From an uncultured Flavobacteriaceae bacterium (GTDB taxonomy: Bacteria; Bacteroidota; Bacteroidia; Flavobacteriales; Flavobacteriaceae), in NCBI GenBank assembly GCA_905181835.1, contig CAJIZF010000001.1, positions 62,001 to 126,000 of the forward strand: DNA of 64,000 bases, written 5' to 3'. Shown piece by piece: positions 10,501 to 19,638 of the stretch. The position numbers were made by a program, and so were the translations under genes. The notes below the pieces were generated by a model. It saw only the letters and a program-made list of their open reading frames with translations. It was not told the origin of the DNA and did no database searches. Numbering within the stretch: the first letter of the stretch is position 1; each line of letters opens with the position of its first letter.

Positions 10501-11763
10501 AATGTAACATTCGAAATATGGTTAAAGATTCAAGGAGAAGAAGAGCAAGAAAACGTAATAACTCCGTTTGAAGCTTACGGCTCGTACAACACTTCATCAG
10601 ATATTTTTGATAATTGTGATAGTGGAGGAAATGTATCGGGAGTTATCGATCTTGATGGCGTTAATGATTATATTCAGGTTGAAGGTGGAATTTTAAATAA
10701 CGTTAATTCTGGCACCCTACAAGTTAGTTGTAAGTTTGACCCTTCAACAAATCATAAGAACATTTTCTTTTATGGTTCTGGTTCTGACAGTGAACCTGGT
10801 ATTGAGCTTAGAGCAAATGAACAAGGACCATATTTTTCTTGGCATCCAGGTCCTGGAAATGTCCAGTCAATTTATGTTGATGAATACGTTGATGTTTTTG
10901 AATGGCACACATATACTGCTCAATGGGACGAAAACTCAATGGAATTATATGTTGATGGAACTTTAGTTGCAAGTAGTACTGCGTTCGGACCAGCCCTATC
11001 TAATGTATTTGCTAATATTAGGATTGGAAGAATGGGCAACAACACATCAACTTACACCAACCTATCGCTAGACTTCGTAAGACTTTACAATAGTAAATTA
11101 TATTCAGATAATTTTGATACTTGTCAAACACCACCCTCTGAAAATTTAATTCTTGATTTTGAGTTTAACAATGATAATAACACAGTTGCCACTGATTTAT
11201 CTGGTAATAATTATGATGGGACAATATATAATTCTCCTTTGTGGCTAGAAGAACAAACTAACGATTGTCTTGCTGATACATCTCAAACTGGTGTAACTCA
11301 AACGGCTGGACTAGCAAGTGGAAGTGCATTCCCGGTGGGCACAACCACTAATACATTTGTGGTAACTGATGGAGCTGGAAACACAGCAACCTGTAGTTTT
11401 AATGTAACAGTAAATGATACCGAAGATCCAACCTGGGTAACACCACCAAGCGATTTAACAGTTGCCTGTGACGGTTCTGGAAATACAACTGAATTTAATA
11501 ACTGGTTAAACAATACTTTTTCTGGAATAGACAACTGTGGTTCGGTAACCATAACAACTAACAGTACCGGTTTAAGTGACGATTGCGGAGCTACAGGAAC
11601 TGAGACGGTAACTTTTACCCTTACAGACTCTAATAACAATGCCATAACTCTTGATGCTACCTTTACAATTGTAGATACAACAGATCCAACTATGGATGTT
11701 GCTGCGTCCGATAGCACCGTAGAATGTGATGGTACTCAGCAGATGCATTTACAGCATGGTTAG
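7555..11763 (+). CDS. Reprolysin-like zinc metallopeptidase with HYR, MAM-like and LamG-like domains; N-terminal portion of a type IX secreted protein
   Basis: Signal peptide; HEMGHLLGSRHTHACVW zinc motif and IMSYCH Met-turn; HYR repeats (CPADIIVSNDLGECGAVVTF...FPVGVTTVTATAVDGVGNTTTCSFDVTVTDTEAP). Confidence 0.85.
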   Translation: MKKTIFLIFIFLTPTLILSQDYIGKVAEKVQSKKIKFGKFKSYNFFDLRPDRSDNNISSGFELASKNYSEAVDKGIILTFDQAKVAAIYDQDPQQMEITIPFKTNGETVQLELFQKDIFSPDLKVMTSDGRDITNIMDRGKHYRGIVSGNNNSLVSVSVFRNEIVGFISFNDANYIIGKLKDSKSKHIIYKETDLRQTEEFNCSTEDNGVSYTSEEINYNENRDPGDCVNIYVEAGQSVYNSFGGDLVSTTNFLNGVFGQSYVIYANEGITMQTSSMLVWTTPDPYVGPSSANYNAQFKANTAQGAFNGDLGHLVEVDNVGGIAAGFSGICNPDTDQSLCFSGFSGTGYNNVPTYSFNVFILTHEMGHLLGSRHTHACVWNGNGTAIDTCSGFTEGGCPLVGSPPSGGTIMSYCHNDPVGINFTEGFGLQPGNVIRNTVNSPGNCLGGCSLVQIVCPANINVDNDPGTCGAIVAFEATVTNPIPTSVITYSQNPGTVFPVGTTTVIATATNANGTDQCTFTVTVTDVEAPTIICPADIIVSNDLGECGAVVTFEDPVAEDNCSSSSGLNEDFESGPNGWTTGSLGAANNWLISDNSGENFPFGNLMYGVPHSGDFGHENSFLLSPVFDSTGGGDFEFDYFVNNEDDPYDQEIVQISFNGGASWTTVIGTQLPNNPSTIQSTSFSISPANATANTRVRFIYDTIDDCCGPQDGFWVDNISFGGSGGLVVTTSSSSGDTFPVGVTTVTATAVDGVGNTTTCSFDVTVTDTEAPTITCPDDITVSNDLGECGAVVTYADPVAEDNCDLILDESYCKEMNVTRLIDSNNETATFEISTDEWHYLAITKSDDLTGKIYLDGNLVGEGTFLDVNYNWSQLYLGVSYFTSWRKHFKGWLDEFRVSSVVRTEQEILENFEANTSLELDANTLGLWHLDEPNGNFFNNSVPGMDDGVLFSGAQFTDGRFGNSVYFDGIDDRGDCYTNIPESNVTFEIWLKIQGEEEQENVITPFEAYGSYNTSSDIFDNCDSGGNVSGVIDLDGVNDYIQVEGGILNNVNSGTLQVSCKFDPSTNHKNIFFYGSGSDSEPGIELRANEQGPYFSWHPGPGNVQSIYVDEYVDVFEWHTYTAQWDENSMELYVDGTLVASSTAFGPALSNVFANIRIGRMGNNTSTYTNLSLDFVRLYNSKLYSDNFDTCQTPPSENLILDFEFNNDNNTVATDLSGNNYDGTIYNSPLWLEEQTNDCLADTSQTGVTQTAGLASGSAFPVGTTTNTFVVTDGAGNTATCSFNVTVNDTEDPTWVTPPSDLTVACDGSGNTTEFNNWLNNTFSGIDNCGSVTITTNSTGLSDDCGATGTETVTFTLTDSNNNAITLDATFTIVDTTDPTMDVAASDSTVECDGTQQMHLQHG
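9145..9240 (+). repeat. HYR half-domain DNA repeat, copy 1
   Basis: Near-identical to 9868..9963 (…agtgagtaatgatttaggagaatgYggagctgttgtaacct…agaagataattgt). Confidence 0.8.
9868..9963 (+). repeat. HYR half-domain DNA repeat, copy 2
   Basis: Near-identical to 9145..9240. Confidence 0.8.
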
Positions 11764-13435
11764 CAGACAACGGAGGAGCAGAGGCCTCGGATGCATGTTC
11801 TGGAGTTACTTGGACCAACGATAGTACTGGCCTTAGTGATGCTTGTGGAGCTACTGGAACTGAAACCGTAACTTTTACGGCGACCGATGCCTGTGGAAAC
11901 TTTAGCTCAACTACTGCTACTTTTACGACAGAAGATACTACAGCACCTGTAATTGGTTGTCCTGGTGATGTCACTGCAGTGACTGAAGATGGTGATTGTG
12001 GTGCTATTGTAAATTTCCAACCTGCAGTAGCTATTGATAATTGTGGATCGGCCTTTACTTACCAAACAGGTGGTTTAGGAAGTGGATCGGTATTCCCAGT
12101 GGGTGATACCCTTATTGAGTATACTGCACAAGATGATTGTGGAAATTTAGCTACCTGTACCTTTACCGTAACGGTAATCGATGACGATGCACCAGTGGCA
12201 ATTTGTCAAGACTTAACGGTAATCTTAGATGATACTGGTAATGCAACGATCACTGCCGATCAACTTAATTTTGGATCGAATGATAATTGTGGCGTGGAAA
12301 GTTTAGCTATCAATGTGGATACTTTTGACTGTTCGAATGTAGGTGCTAATCAAGTAACCTAACAGTAACGGATATCCATGGCAATACTGCTACTTGTGTT
12401 GCTAGCGTAACCGTGTTAGATAATACGGCTCCAATTGCAGTTTGTCAAGACATTACGCTAGAATTAGGTGATGATGGTACGGTGACTATTGATCCATTAG
12501 CGATGTAGATGGTGGTTCCAGTGATGCTTGTGGTATAGCTTCTTACGAACTTAATATCGGATACTCTTGATTGTAGTAATCTAGGAAATACCGCAGTGAT
12601 TCTTACCGTAACGGATGTTAATGGAAACCAGAGTTCTTGTTCAGCTATAGTTACCTTAGAAGATAATACTCCTCCGGTATTAGTATGTAATGATGTTACG
12701 GTTGAGCTAAATCAAGATGGAGTGGCCTTTATTACCCCTTCATTAGTTGCTGATATTACAGATAATTGTGGAATAGGCGCAGTGACCGTTGATGTGCAAG
12801 AAGTTTCTTGTGCAGATATTGGAACGCCAGTAACGGTTAATGTATTTGCGAATGATGGCAATGGAAACTCAGCAGTTTGTTCGGCTGTTGTAACAGTAGT
12901 TGACTTATTAGCACCAGAAATAGTATGTCCTGATGACCAGGTAGTAAATCTGGGTCCTGATGGCACCTATACCCTAGGAGATTACATCGGCGATGGCAGT
13001 GCAACGGCTACCGATAACTGTACCGATCCTGTTACTATATTTACTCAAGATCCAGTTGCTGGCACTGTACTAGGTTTTGGAACGCAAGTGATTACTTTCA
13101 CTGCCGAGGATCAGTATGGAAACGTTTCTACCTGTAGTTTTGAATTGGATATTCAGGAGATATTAGGTGCAGGTGATGTCGAAGATTTTGCTTCTTTAGT
13201 ATTGTATCCAAACCCTGCCGATAGCAAAGTAAACTTAAGTAACCCAAGACAGATAGACCTAAATAATGTGACAATTTACGATCTTACGGGTCGAATCGTT
13301 CATAAGGTAGACTTAAGAACTATGGGATCTGAAATTACAATTGATATTGCTACCCTTGCCAATGCTATCTATATGGTAGTAATCAGAGGAGATCAACGAA
13401 TTTCTACCAAACAATTAATAGTCAATAACTACTAA
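11741..13435 (+). pseudogene. Frameshifted continuation of the HYR protein, ending in a type IX secretion C-terminal sorting domain
   Basis: HYR-like sequence continues across several frames (ADAFTAWLADNGGAEASDACSG…; LTVTDIHGNTATCVASVTVLDNTAPIAVCQDITLELGDDG…; DVDGGSSDACGIASYELNI…) and ends VLYPNPADSKVNLSNPRQIDLNNVTIYDLTGRIVHKVDL…ISTKQLIVNNY. Confidence 0.85.
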
Positions 13436-13457
13436 TTGGATTAATTTCTAAATAAAT

Positions 13458-13492
13458 AAAAATCCCCCTCCCAGAAGAGGGGGATTTTTTGT
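13458..13492 (+). terminator. Intrinsic terminator after the HYR gene
   Basis: AAATCCCCCTC-CCAGAA-GAGGGGGATTTTTT. Confidence 0.9.
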
Positions 13493-13553
13493 TTTATTTT
13501 ATTTAAATTGAGGTAATAGTTTAGTAGATTTATAGACTTAAATAAATATAAAT

Positions 13554-16391
13554 ATGTCTGATCAAAAACGCCTATTTCTTGTTGATGCCTTCGCGCTGAT
13601 TTTTAGAGGTTATTATGCCTTTATTAAAAATCCAAGAATCAACTCGAAAGGTGTTGACACCTCTGCCATTATGGGTTTTATGAACTCTCTTTTGGATGTA
13701 ATAAAAAGAGAACGCCCGGATCATTTGGCAGTTTGTTTTGATAAAGGAGGAAGTAAAGCAAGAGTTGAAGCTTATCCGGCTTATAAAGCCAATAGAGACG
13801 AAACTCCAGATGCTATTAAAGTTGCTGTTCCTTATATTTATGATATTCTAAAGGCCATGCATATCCCGATTATGGTAAAGGAAGGCTTTGAAGCTGATGA
13901 TGTCATTGGAACACTCGCTAAAAAGGCAGAAAAAGAAGGTTATAAAACCTTTATGGTAACTCCTGACAAAGATTTTGCGCAATTAGTTTCTGACAACATA
14001 TTTATGTATCGTCCAATGTTTGGAGGTGGTTATGAAACATGGGGAATCCCTGAGGTACAGAAAAAATTTGATATTGAACGTCCAGAGCAGGTTATCGATT
14101 ATTTAGGTATGGTAGGCGATACCGCTGACAATATTCCTGGATTACCGGGTGTTGGAGACAAAACCGCTAAAAAATTTCTTGCTGCTTACGGAAGCATGGA
14201 GGGGCTATTAGAAAACACCCAGGAACTTAAGGGTAAAATGAAAGAAAAAATCGAGGAAAACAAAAGCTTAGGAGTTCTATCTAAACAATTAGCAACTATT
14301 ATGTTGGACGTCCCTGTTGAGTTTCATGAACAAAATTTTGAAATGTCTCAACCAGATATGAAGGCTGTAACAGCTCTTTTTCAAGAGCTGGAGTTTAGAC
14401 GGTTAATCGATAATTTCACTAAAACATTTACTAAAACAGTTTCAACAGTAAATGAGCAAATTACTAAGGAGGTTAAATCTTCAATAAAAAAAAGCGAGCC
14501 ATCTTCGGCGGGTCACGGACAATTTTCTCTTTTTGGAGGTGACGGAGAACCCACGGAAAACACACTTGACACTACTAGAAAAAGTATAGTCAATACCGAG
14601 CATTTTTATCAGACCGTTCAACCAGGTATGGGAACGAAATTATTTATTCAAAATTTATTGAAACAAAAATCGGTATGTTTTGATACTGAAACTACAGGGC
14701 TGAATCCAATTACAGCAGAATTGGTTGGTATCGCGTTTTCTTGGGAAGTAGGAAAAGGATTTTATCTTTCTTTTCCAGAGAATCTTAGCGAGGCACAAGA
14801 TTTAATAGAAATACTTAGACCTTTCTTTGAAGACGAATCGATTCAGAAAATAGGACAGAATTTAAAATACGATATTAAAGTCTTATCAAAATACAATATA
14901 TCTGTTCAAGGAAAATTATTCGACACCATGCTAGCCCATTACCTAATCAATCCAGATATGAGGCATAACATGGAAGTACTAGCCGAAACCTATTTAAATT
15001 ATACACCAATTTCAATAGTTGAACTCATTGGTAAAAAAGGAAAAAATCAACTTTCTATGCGAGATATTTCCTTGGAAAAAATTACTGAATACGCTGTTGA
15101 AGATGCAGATATTACGCTTCAATTAAAAAAACATTTTGAAAAAGAATTAAAGGAAGCAAAAACACAAAAACTATTTGATGAAATTGAAATTCCTTTACTA
15201 CGTGTTTTGGCAGAAATGGAATTAGAGGGAATTAATTTAGATGTCCCCTTTTTAAATGAATTGGCAAAAGATTTAGATAAAGATATCGCTCAACTGGTTT
15301 CAAAAATTTATGAATTAGCAGGCGAGGAGTTTAATATAGCTTCCCCAAAACAATTAGGAATTGTTCTTTTTGAAAAAATGAAATTAGTTGATAAACCAAA
15401 AAAAACTAAAACAGGACAATACTCTACCGCTGAAGATGTTCTCTCTTACCTAGCAAAAGAGCATGAAATTGTAAAATATATTCTTAAGTATCGGGGACTC
15501 GCCAAACTAAAAAGTACTTATATAGATACCTTACCTATGCAAGTAGAACCAACAACAGGAAGAGTACATACCGATTACATGCAGACAGTCGCAGCAACTG
15601 GAAGATTAAGTAGTAATAATCCTAATCTACAAAATATCCCCATTCGAACAGAAAGAGGAAGACAAGTTAGAAAAGCTTTTATTCCAAAAAACAAGGATTA
15701 CGTGTTACTTGCAGCTGATTACTCTCAAATAGAATTAAGGATTATAGCAGCTTTAAGCGAGGAAAACAACATGATTGAAGCCTTCGCTCAGGGAGAAGAT
15801 ATTCACGCATCCACGGCTGCAAGAGTATTTAATGTTGACTTAAACGAAGTAAGTAAAGAACAACGAAGCAATGCTAAAACAGTCAATTTTGGAATTATTT
15901 ACGGAGTGTCGGCATTTGGATTAAGTAATCAAACAGATTTATCTCGTTCAGAAGCCAAAGAGTTAATTGAAACCTATTATACGTCGTATCCAAAACTTAA
16001 AAGTTTTATGAGTAAACAAGTTGATTTTGCTCGTGATAATGGATATGTTCAAACTGTTTTAAATAGGCGTAGGTATTTAAATGCTATCAATGCATCAAAT
16101 GCAATTGTCCGAGGTGCTGCCGAACGGAACGCTATTAACGCCCCCATACAAGGGAGTGCTGCAGATATTATTAAAATTGCAATGATTCATATTCAACAGA
16201 AACTAAATGCAGAAAATTATAAAAGTAAAATGTTACTTCAAGTCCACGATGAATTGGTTTTTGATGTTTTTAAACCTGAATTAGAAAAACTTAAATCACT
16301 CATAAAATTTGAAATGGAAAATGCCTTTAAGCTATCTGTAAACTTAGATGTAGATTTAGGGACAGGCGATAATTGGTTGGAGGCCCATTAA
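13554..16391 (+). CDS. polA: DNA polymerase I
   Basis: 5'-nuclease N-terminus FLVDAFALIFRGYYAF, 3'-5' exonuclease domain FDTETTGLNP, polymerase motifs AADYSQIELRIIAALS and LLQVHDELVFDV. Confidence 0.98.
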   Translation: MSDQKRLFLVDAFALIFRGYYAFIKNPRINSKGVDTSAIMGFMNSLLDVIKRERPDHLAVCFDKGGSKARVEAYPAYKANRDETPDAIKVAVPYIYDILKAMHIPIMVKEGFEADDVIGTLAKKAEKEGYKTFMVTPDKDFAQLVSDNIFMYRPMFGGGYETWGIPEVQKKFDIERPEQVIDYLGMVGDTADNIPGLPGVGDKTAKKFLAAYGSMEGLLENTQELKGKMKEKIEENKSLGVLSKQLATIMLDVPVEFHEQNFEMSQPDMKAVTALFQELEFRRLIDNFTKTFTKTVSTVNEQITKEVKSSIKKSEPSSAGHGQFSLFGGDGEPTENTLDTTRKSIVNTEHFYQTVQPGMGTKLFIQNLLKQKSVCFDTETTGLNPITAELVGIAFSWEVGKGFYLSFPENLSEAQDLIEILRPFFEDESIQKIGQNLKYDIKVLSKYNISVQGKLFDTMLAHYLINPDMRHNMEVLAETYLNYTPISIVELIGKKGKNQLSMRDISLEKITEYAVEDADITLQLKKHFEKELKEAKTQKLFDEIEIPLLRVLAEMELEGINLDVPFLNELAKDLDKDIAQLVSKIYELAGEEFNIASPKQLGIVLFEKMKLVDKPKKTKTGQYSTAEDVLSYLAKEHEIVKYILKYRGLAKLKSTYIDTLPMQVEPTTGRVHTDYMQTVAATGRLSSNNPNLQNIPIRTERGRQVRKAFIPKNKDYVLLAADYSQIELRIIAALSEENNMIEAFAQGEDIHASTAARVFNVDLNEVSKEQRSNAKTVNFGIIYGVSAFGLSNQTDLSRSEAKELIETYYTSYPKLKSFMSKQVDFARDNGYVQTVLNRRRYLNAINASNAIVRGAAERNAINAPIQGSAADIIKIAMIHIQQKLNAENYKSKMLLQVHDELVFDVFKPELEKLKSLIKFEMENAFKLSVNLDVDLGTGDNWLEAH

Positions 16392-16490
16392 AAAATTATT
16401 CACGTTTACGGGTGAAATCAATTAAAGCATTAATTATTATTATTACGGTTGTAAAAATTAGATTTAATTTAATATTTTTAAATAAAAAAA

Positions 16491-17399
16491 TTGACTTTAT
16501 TAAAACCCATATTATACTTTTCGCTCTTTAAGTATCCTTTAACCGAAGAAGAGATATTTATTTTTTCCAAAGCAGAATCAAAAGAGCAAATTAAATTAGA
16601 TTTAATTGAGTTGGTAAACGATGATATAATTTATAAAATTGATGACTTTTACTTAACGGAAAATAATGAAACACTAATTAAAAGAAGGCTTGAAGGAAAT
16701 AAAATGGCTAAAAATATATACCAAAAAGCCTTAACTGTTTCTCGATTAATTTCTAAATTTCCTTATGTAGAGGGTGTGGGGATTTCAGGCTCTTTATCCA
16801 AGGGTTATTATGATGACGATGGAGATATTGATTTTTTTATTATAACCAGCCCAAATCGATTATGGATTGCTAGAACCTTCCTAATTCTCTATAAAAAAAT
16901 ATTTTTATTAAATTCTAGAAAGTATTTCTGTGTTAATTATTTTATCAGCTCCAATGCGCTAGAGATTGAAGAAAAAAATATATTTACCGCAACCGAGTTA
17001 ACAACGTTACTCCCTATGTTCGGTAACGGTAGTTTCCATAAATTTTACGAAAAAAATAAATGGGTAGAAAATTATTTGCCAAATAAAACTGTTACAGAAG
17101 GCTTATCAAAACTAAATTTGGTCAAAAAACCAACGGTCACAAAAATTACTGAATATTTTTTAGATTCGAAAATAGGAGATTGGCTTGACGCTGCTTTTTT
17201 AAGAATAACATACCATAAATGGAAAATTAAATTTAATCATTTAGAAGAAAGGCAATTTAACGTGGCGATGAAGTCCACAAAAAATATATCGAAACATCAT
17301 CCTTTAAATTTTCAACGAAAAGTAATTGATCGCCTAAACAATAGGTACGACGAATTAAGAGAAAAACATAATATTCACATCGCTAAAGAAAATGCTTGA
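16491..17399 (+). CDS. Nucleotidyltransferase (Pol-beta superfamily fold) protein, TTG start
   Basis: GVGISGSLSKGYYDDDGDIDFFIIT (GS...DxD motif). Confidence 0.75.
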   Translation: MTLLKPILYFSLFKYPLTEEEIFIFSKAESKEQIKLDLIELVNDDIIYKIDDFYLTENNETLIKRRLEGNKMAKNIYQKALTVSRLISKFPYVEGVGISGSLSKGYYDDDGDIDFFIITSPNRLWIARTFLILYKKIFLLNSRKYFCVNYFISSNALEIEEKNIFTATELTTLLPMFGNGSFHKFYEKNKWVENYLPNKTVTEGLSKLNLVKKPTVTKITEYFLDSKIGDWLDAAFLRITYHKWKIKFNHLEERQFNVAMKSTKNISKHHPLNFQRKVIDRLNNRYDELREKHNIHIAKENA

Positions 17400-18561
17400 T
17401 ATTCTTTTTTCACATTCCTACTATTATCCGTTGGATCAAAAACAATGGAATAATAAAACTCCTTATCCTCCTTTAGGAACCATATACGCTGCATCATTAT
17501 TAAGGAAGAGTGGTTTTTCAGTCTCCCTTTTTGATACTAACTTAAGAGATAATCCCTTTGAAATTGAAAAAGAAATTCAGGATCAAAAGCCCTCTTTTTT
17601 AGTTATTTATGATGATGGATTTAATTATTTAACAAAAATGTGTCTTACCAATATGCGAGAGGCTGCTTTTGATATGATTGCCATCGGAAAAAAGCACAAC
17701 TGTATCGTCATCGTAAATAGCTCAGACAGTACAGATCACTATAAAAAATATTTGAACAAAGGAGCTGATTATGTCCTATTGGGTGAAGGAGAAATTTCGT
17801 TAAAAGAATTGGTGCTTAAACTAGGAAACAACGAGCAAATCGATTTGTTAAAAGGAATCGTATATAAGAATGATCTTGATTATACGATCAATCCAAAAAG
17901 GGAAGTTTTAAAAGATTTAGATGAACTGCCCATGCCTGCTTGGGATTTAATTGATATTAATGCGTACAAAGATGTATGGGCTAAAAGCGGAAAAAATTTC
18001 ACTTTAAATATTGCAACCACAAGAGGATGCCCCTATAAATGCAATTGGTGTGCGAAACCTATTTATGGTGTTCGTTATAATTCACATTCACCAGAATATA
18101 TTACCAAATTAATCGCTACCCTGAAAGAAAATTACAGCGTTACTAATTTTTGGATGTGTGACGATATTTTTGGGTTAAAACCCAAATGGGTTCAAAATTT
18201 TAATACCGTATTAAAAGAAGCAGAATTAAAAATAGCATACACAATACAAAGTCGAGTTGATTTATTACTGAAAGAAGATACTATAGATGCATTGGCAGAA
18301 AGTGGTTTAAAAGAGGTTTGGGTAGGAGCTGAAAGCGGTTCTCAAAAAATATTGGATGCAATGGATAAAGGCACACAATTAAATCAAATTTATAAAGCGA
18401 CTCAGTTATTAAAATTAAAAAAAATCAAAGTGGCCTTCTTTATTCAATTTGGTTATTTGAACGAAACTAAAGATGATATTTCCAAAACAATTGAAATGAT
18501 TAAAGAACTGCAACCAGATAATATTGGAGTTTCTGTATCCTACCCATTGCCAGGGAACTAA
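17392..18561 (+). CDS. B12-binding-type radical SAM protein (copy A), prematurely terminated
   Basis: YPPLGTIYAASLLRKSGFSVSLFDTN N-terminal Rossmann; TTRGCPYKCNWCAKPIYG (CX3CX2C); ends SVSYPLPGN* where SYPLPGTKFYE is expected. Confidence 0.88.
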   Translation: MLDILFSHSYYYPLDQKQWNNKTPYPPLGTIYAASLLRKSGFSVSLFDTNLRDNPFEIEKEIQDQKPSFLVIYDDGFNYLTKMCLTNMREAAFDMIAIGKKHNCIVIVNSSDSTDHYKKYLNKGADYVLLGEGEISLKELVLKLGNNEQIDLLKGIVYKNDLDYTINPKREVLKDLDELPMPAWDLIDINAYKDVWAKSGKNFTLNIATTRGCPYKCNWCAKPIYGVRYNSHSPEYITKLIATLKENYSVTNFWMCDDIFGLKPKWVQNFNTVLKEAELKIAYTIQSRVDLLLKEDTIDALAESGLKEVWVGAESGSQKILDAMDKGTQLNQIYKATQLLKLKKIKVAFFIQFGYLNETKDDISKTIEMIKELQPDNIGVSVSYPLPGN

Positions 18562-18859
18562 GTTCTATGAAATGGTTAAAGATGATCTAAAATTTAAATC
18601 AAACTGGAAAGATTCTGACGATTTAGCGATGATGTTTCAAGGAACTTTTAATTCAAGATTTTATAAAAAACTACACCGATATGTTCATAAAGAATATAGA
18701 AAAAGTCAGGCGATTTTTAACTTTCATCAACTTCTCAAAAATCCTTTTTCAATTTCAAAAGATAAAGTACGTTCGCTTCTTTTATATTTTTATTATGCTC
18801 CGTCCTCTTTATTTGATAAAATAATATTGGATAAAATGAAACATACCCATGAAAGCTAA
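18562..18859 (+). pseudogene. C-terminal remainder of radical SAM copy A in the +1 shifted frame
   Basis: GTKFYEMVKDDLKFKSNWKDSDDLAMMFQGTFNSRFYKKLHRYVHKEYRKSQ continues the rSAM C-terminus. Confidence 0.8.
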
Positions 18860-19634
18860 TTTTGATCATCACGCAATAAATTACGATGCGTATTTCTCCA
18901 ATTCATTAATTGGAAAAGCGCAACGGGAACGTGTTCACTATTTTTTAAATAAACAACTTGAAAAGAAGAAAAAAAACTTGCGGGTGCTAGAAATTAATTG
19001 CGGTACCGGAATCGATGCCAATTGGTTGGCTAAAAAGGATCATTTTGTTATTGCTTCTGATATTTCCTCTAAAATGGTCGAAATTGCAAAAAAGAAGTAC
19101 GATCAATCAAATTTAATTTTTAAGCAATTGGATATCCAAACTATCCACACAGAAACTTTTAAAGAAAAGTTTGATTTACTTTTTTCTAATTTTGGAGGAT
19201 TAAATTGTTTATCAAAACAAGACCTAAAAGAATTTCTGAATAATTCAAAATCAATTCTAAAATCTCAAGGGATGTTAGCTCTTGTTATTATGCCTAAGCA
19301 TTGTATTTGGGAACAGCTTTATTTTTTTCTTAAAGGGGATTTTAAAAACATGAAAAGAAGAAACACAAATAAAGCCTTAGTAACTAATGTTGATGGCATA
19401 CAAATTCCTACGTGGTATTATAATTATCAAGAACTAGTCAATTTGCTATCTGAGCAATATAAAATAGTATCTTTAAATCCAATTGGAATTGCGATCCCAC
19501 CTTCTTATTTAAATCCTTTTTTTAAAAATAAAAAAATACTTTTTGAGATCCTAAAGTGGAAAGAAAAATTATTAAATCATTGTATGTGGGCAAATTTATC
19601 GGATCATTACTTAATTGTACTTCAAAAAAAATAA
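18849..19634 (+). CDS. Class I SAM-dependent methyltransferase
   Basis: LRVLEINCGTGIDANWLAKKDHFVIASDISSKMVEIAKKKY. Confidence 0.88.
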   Translation: MKANFDHHAINYDAYFSNSLIGKAQRERVHYFLNKQLEKKKKNLRVLEINCGTGIDANWLAKKDHFVIASDISSKMVEIAKKKYDQSNLIFKQLDIQTIHTETFKEKFDLLFSNFGGLNCLSKQDLKEFLNNSKSILKSQGMLALVIMPKHCIWEQLYFFLKGDFKNMKRRNTNKALVTNVDGIQIPTWYYNYQELVNLLSEQYKIVSLNPIGIAIPPSYLNPFFKNKKILFEILKWKEKLLNHCMWANLSDHYLIVLQKK

Positions 19635-19638
19635 TCAA

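Noticed and set aside
11298-11974. Antisense ORFs (139 and 94 aa) opposite the HYR repeats
   Set aside because: They mirror the repetitive HYR coding sequence, lack family features and arise from codon composition
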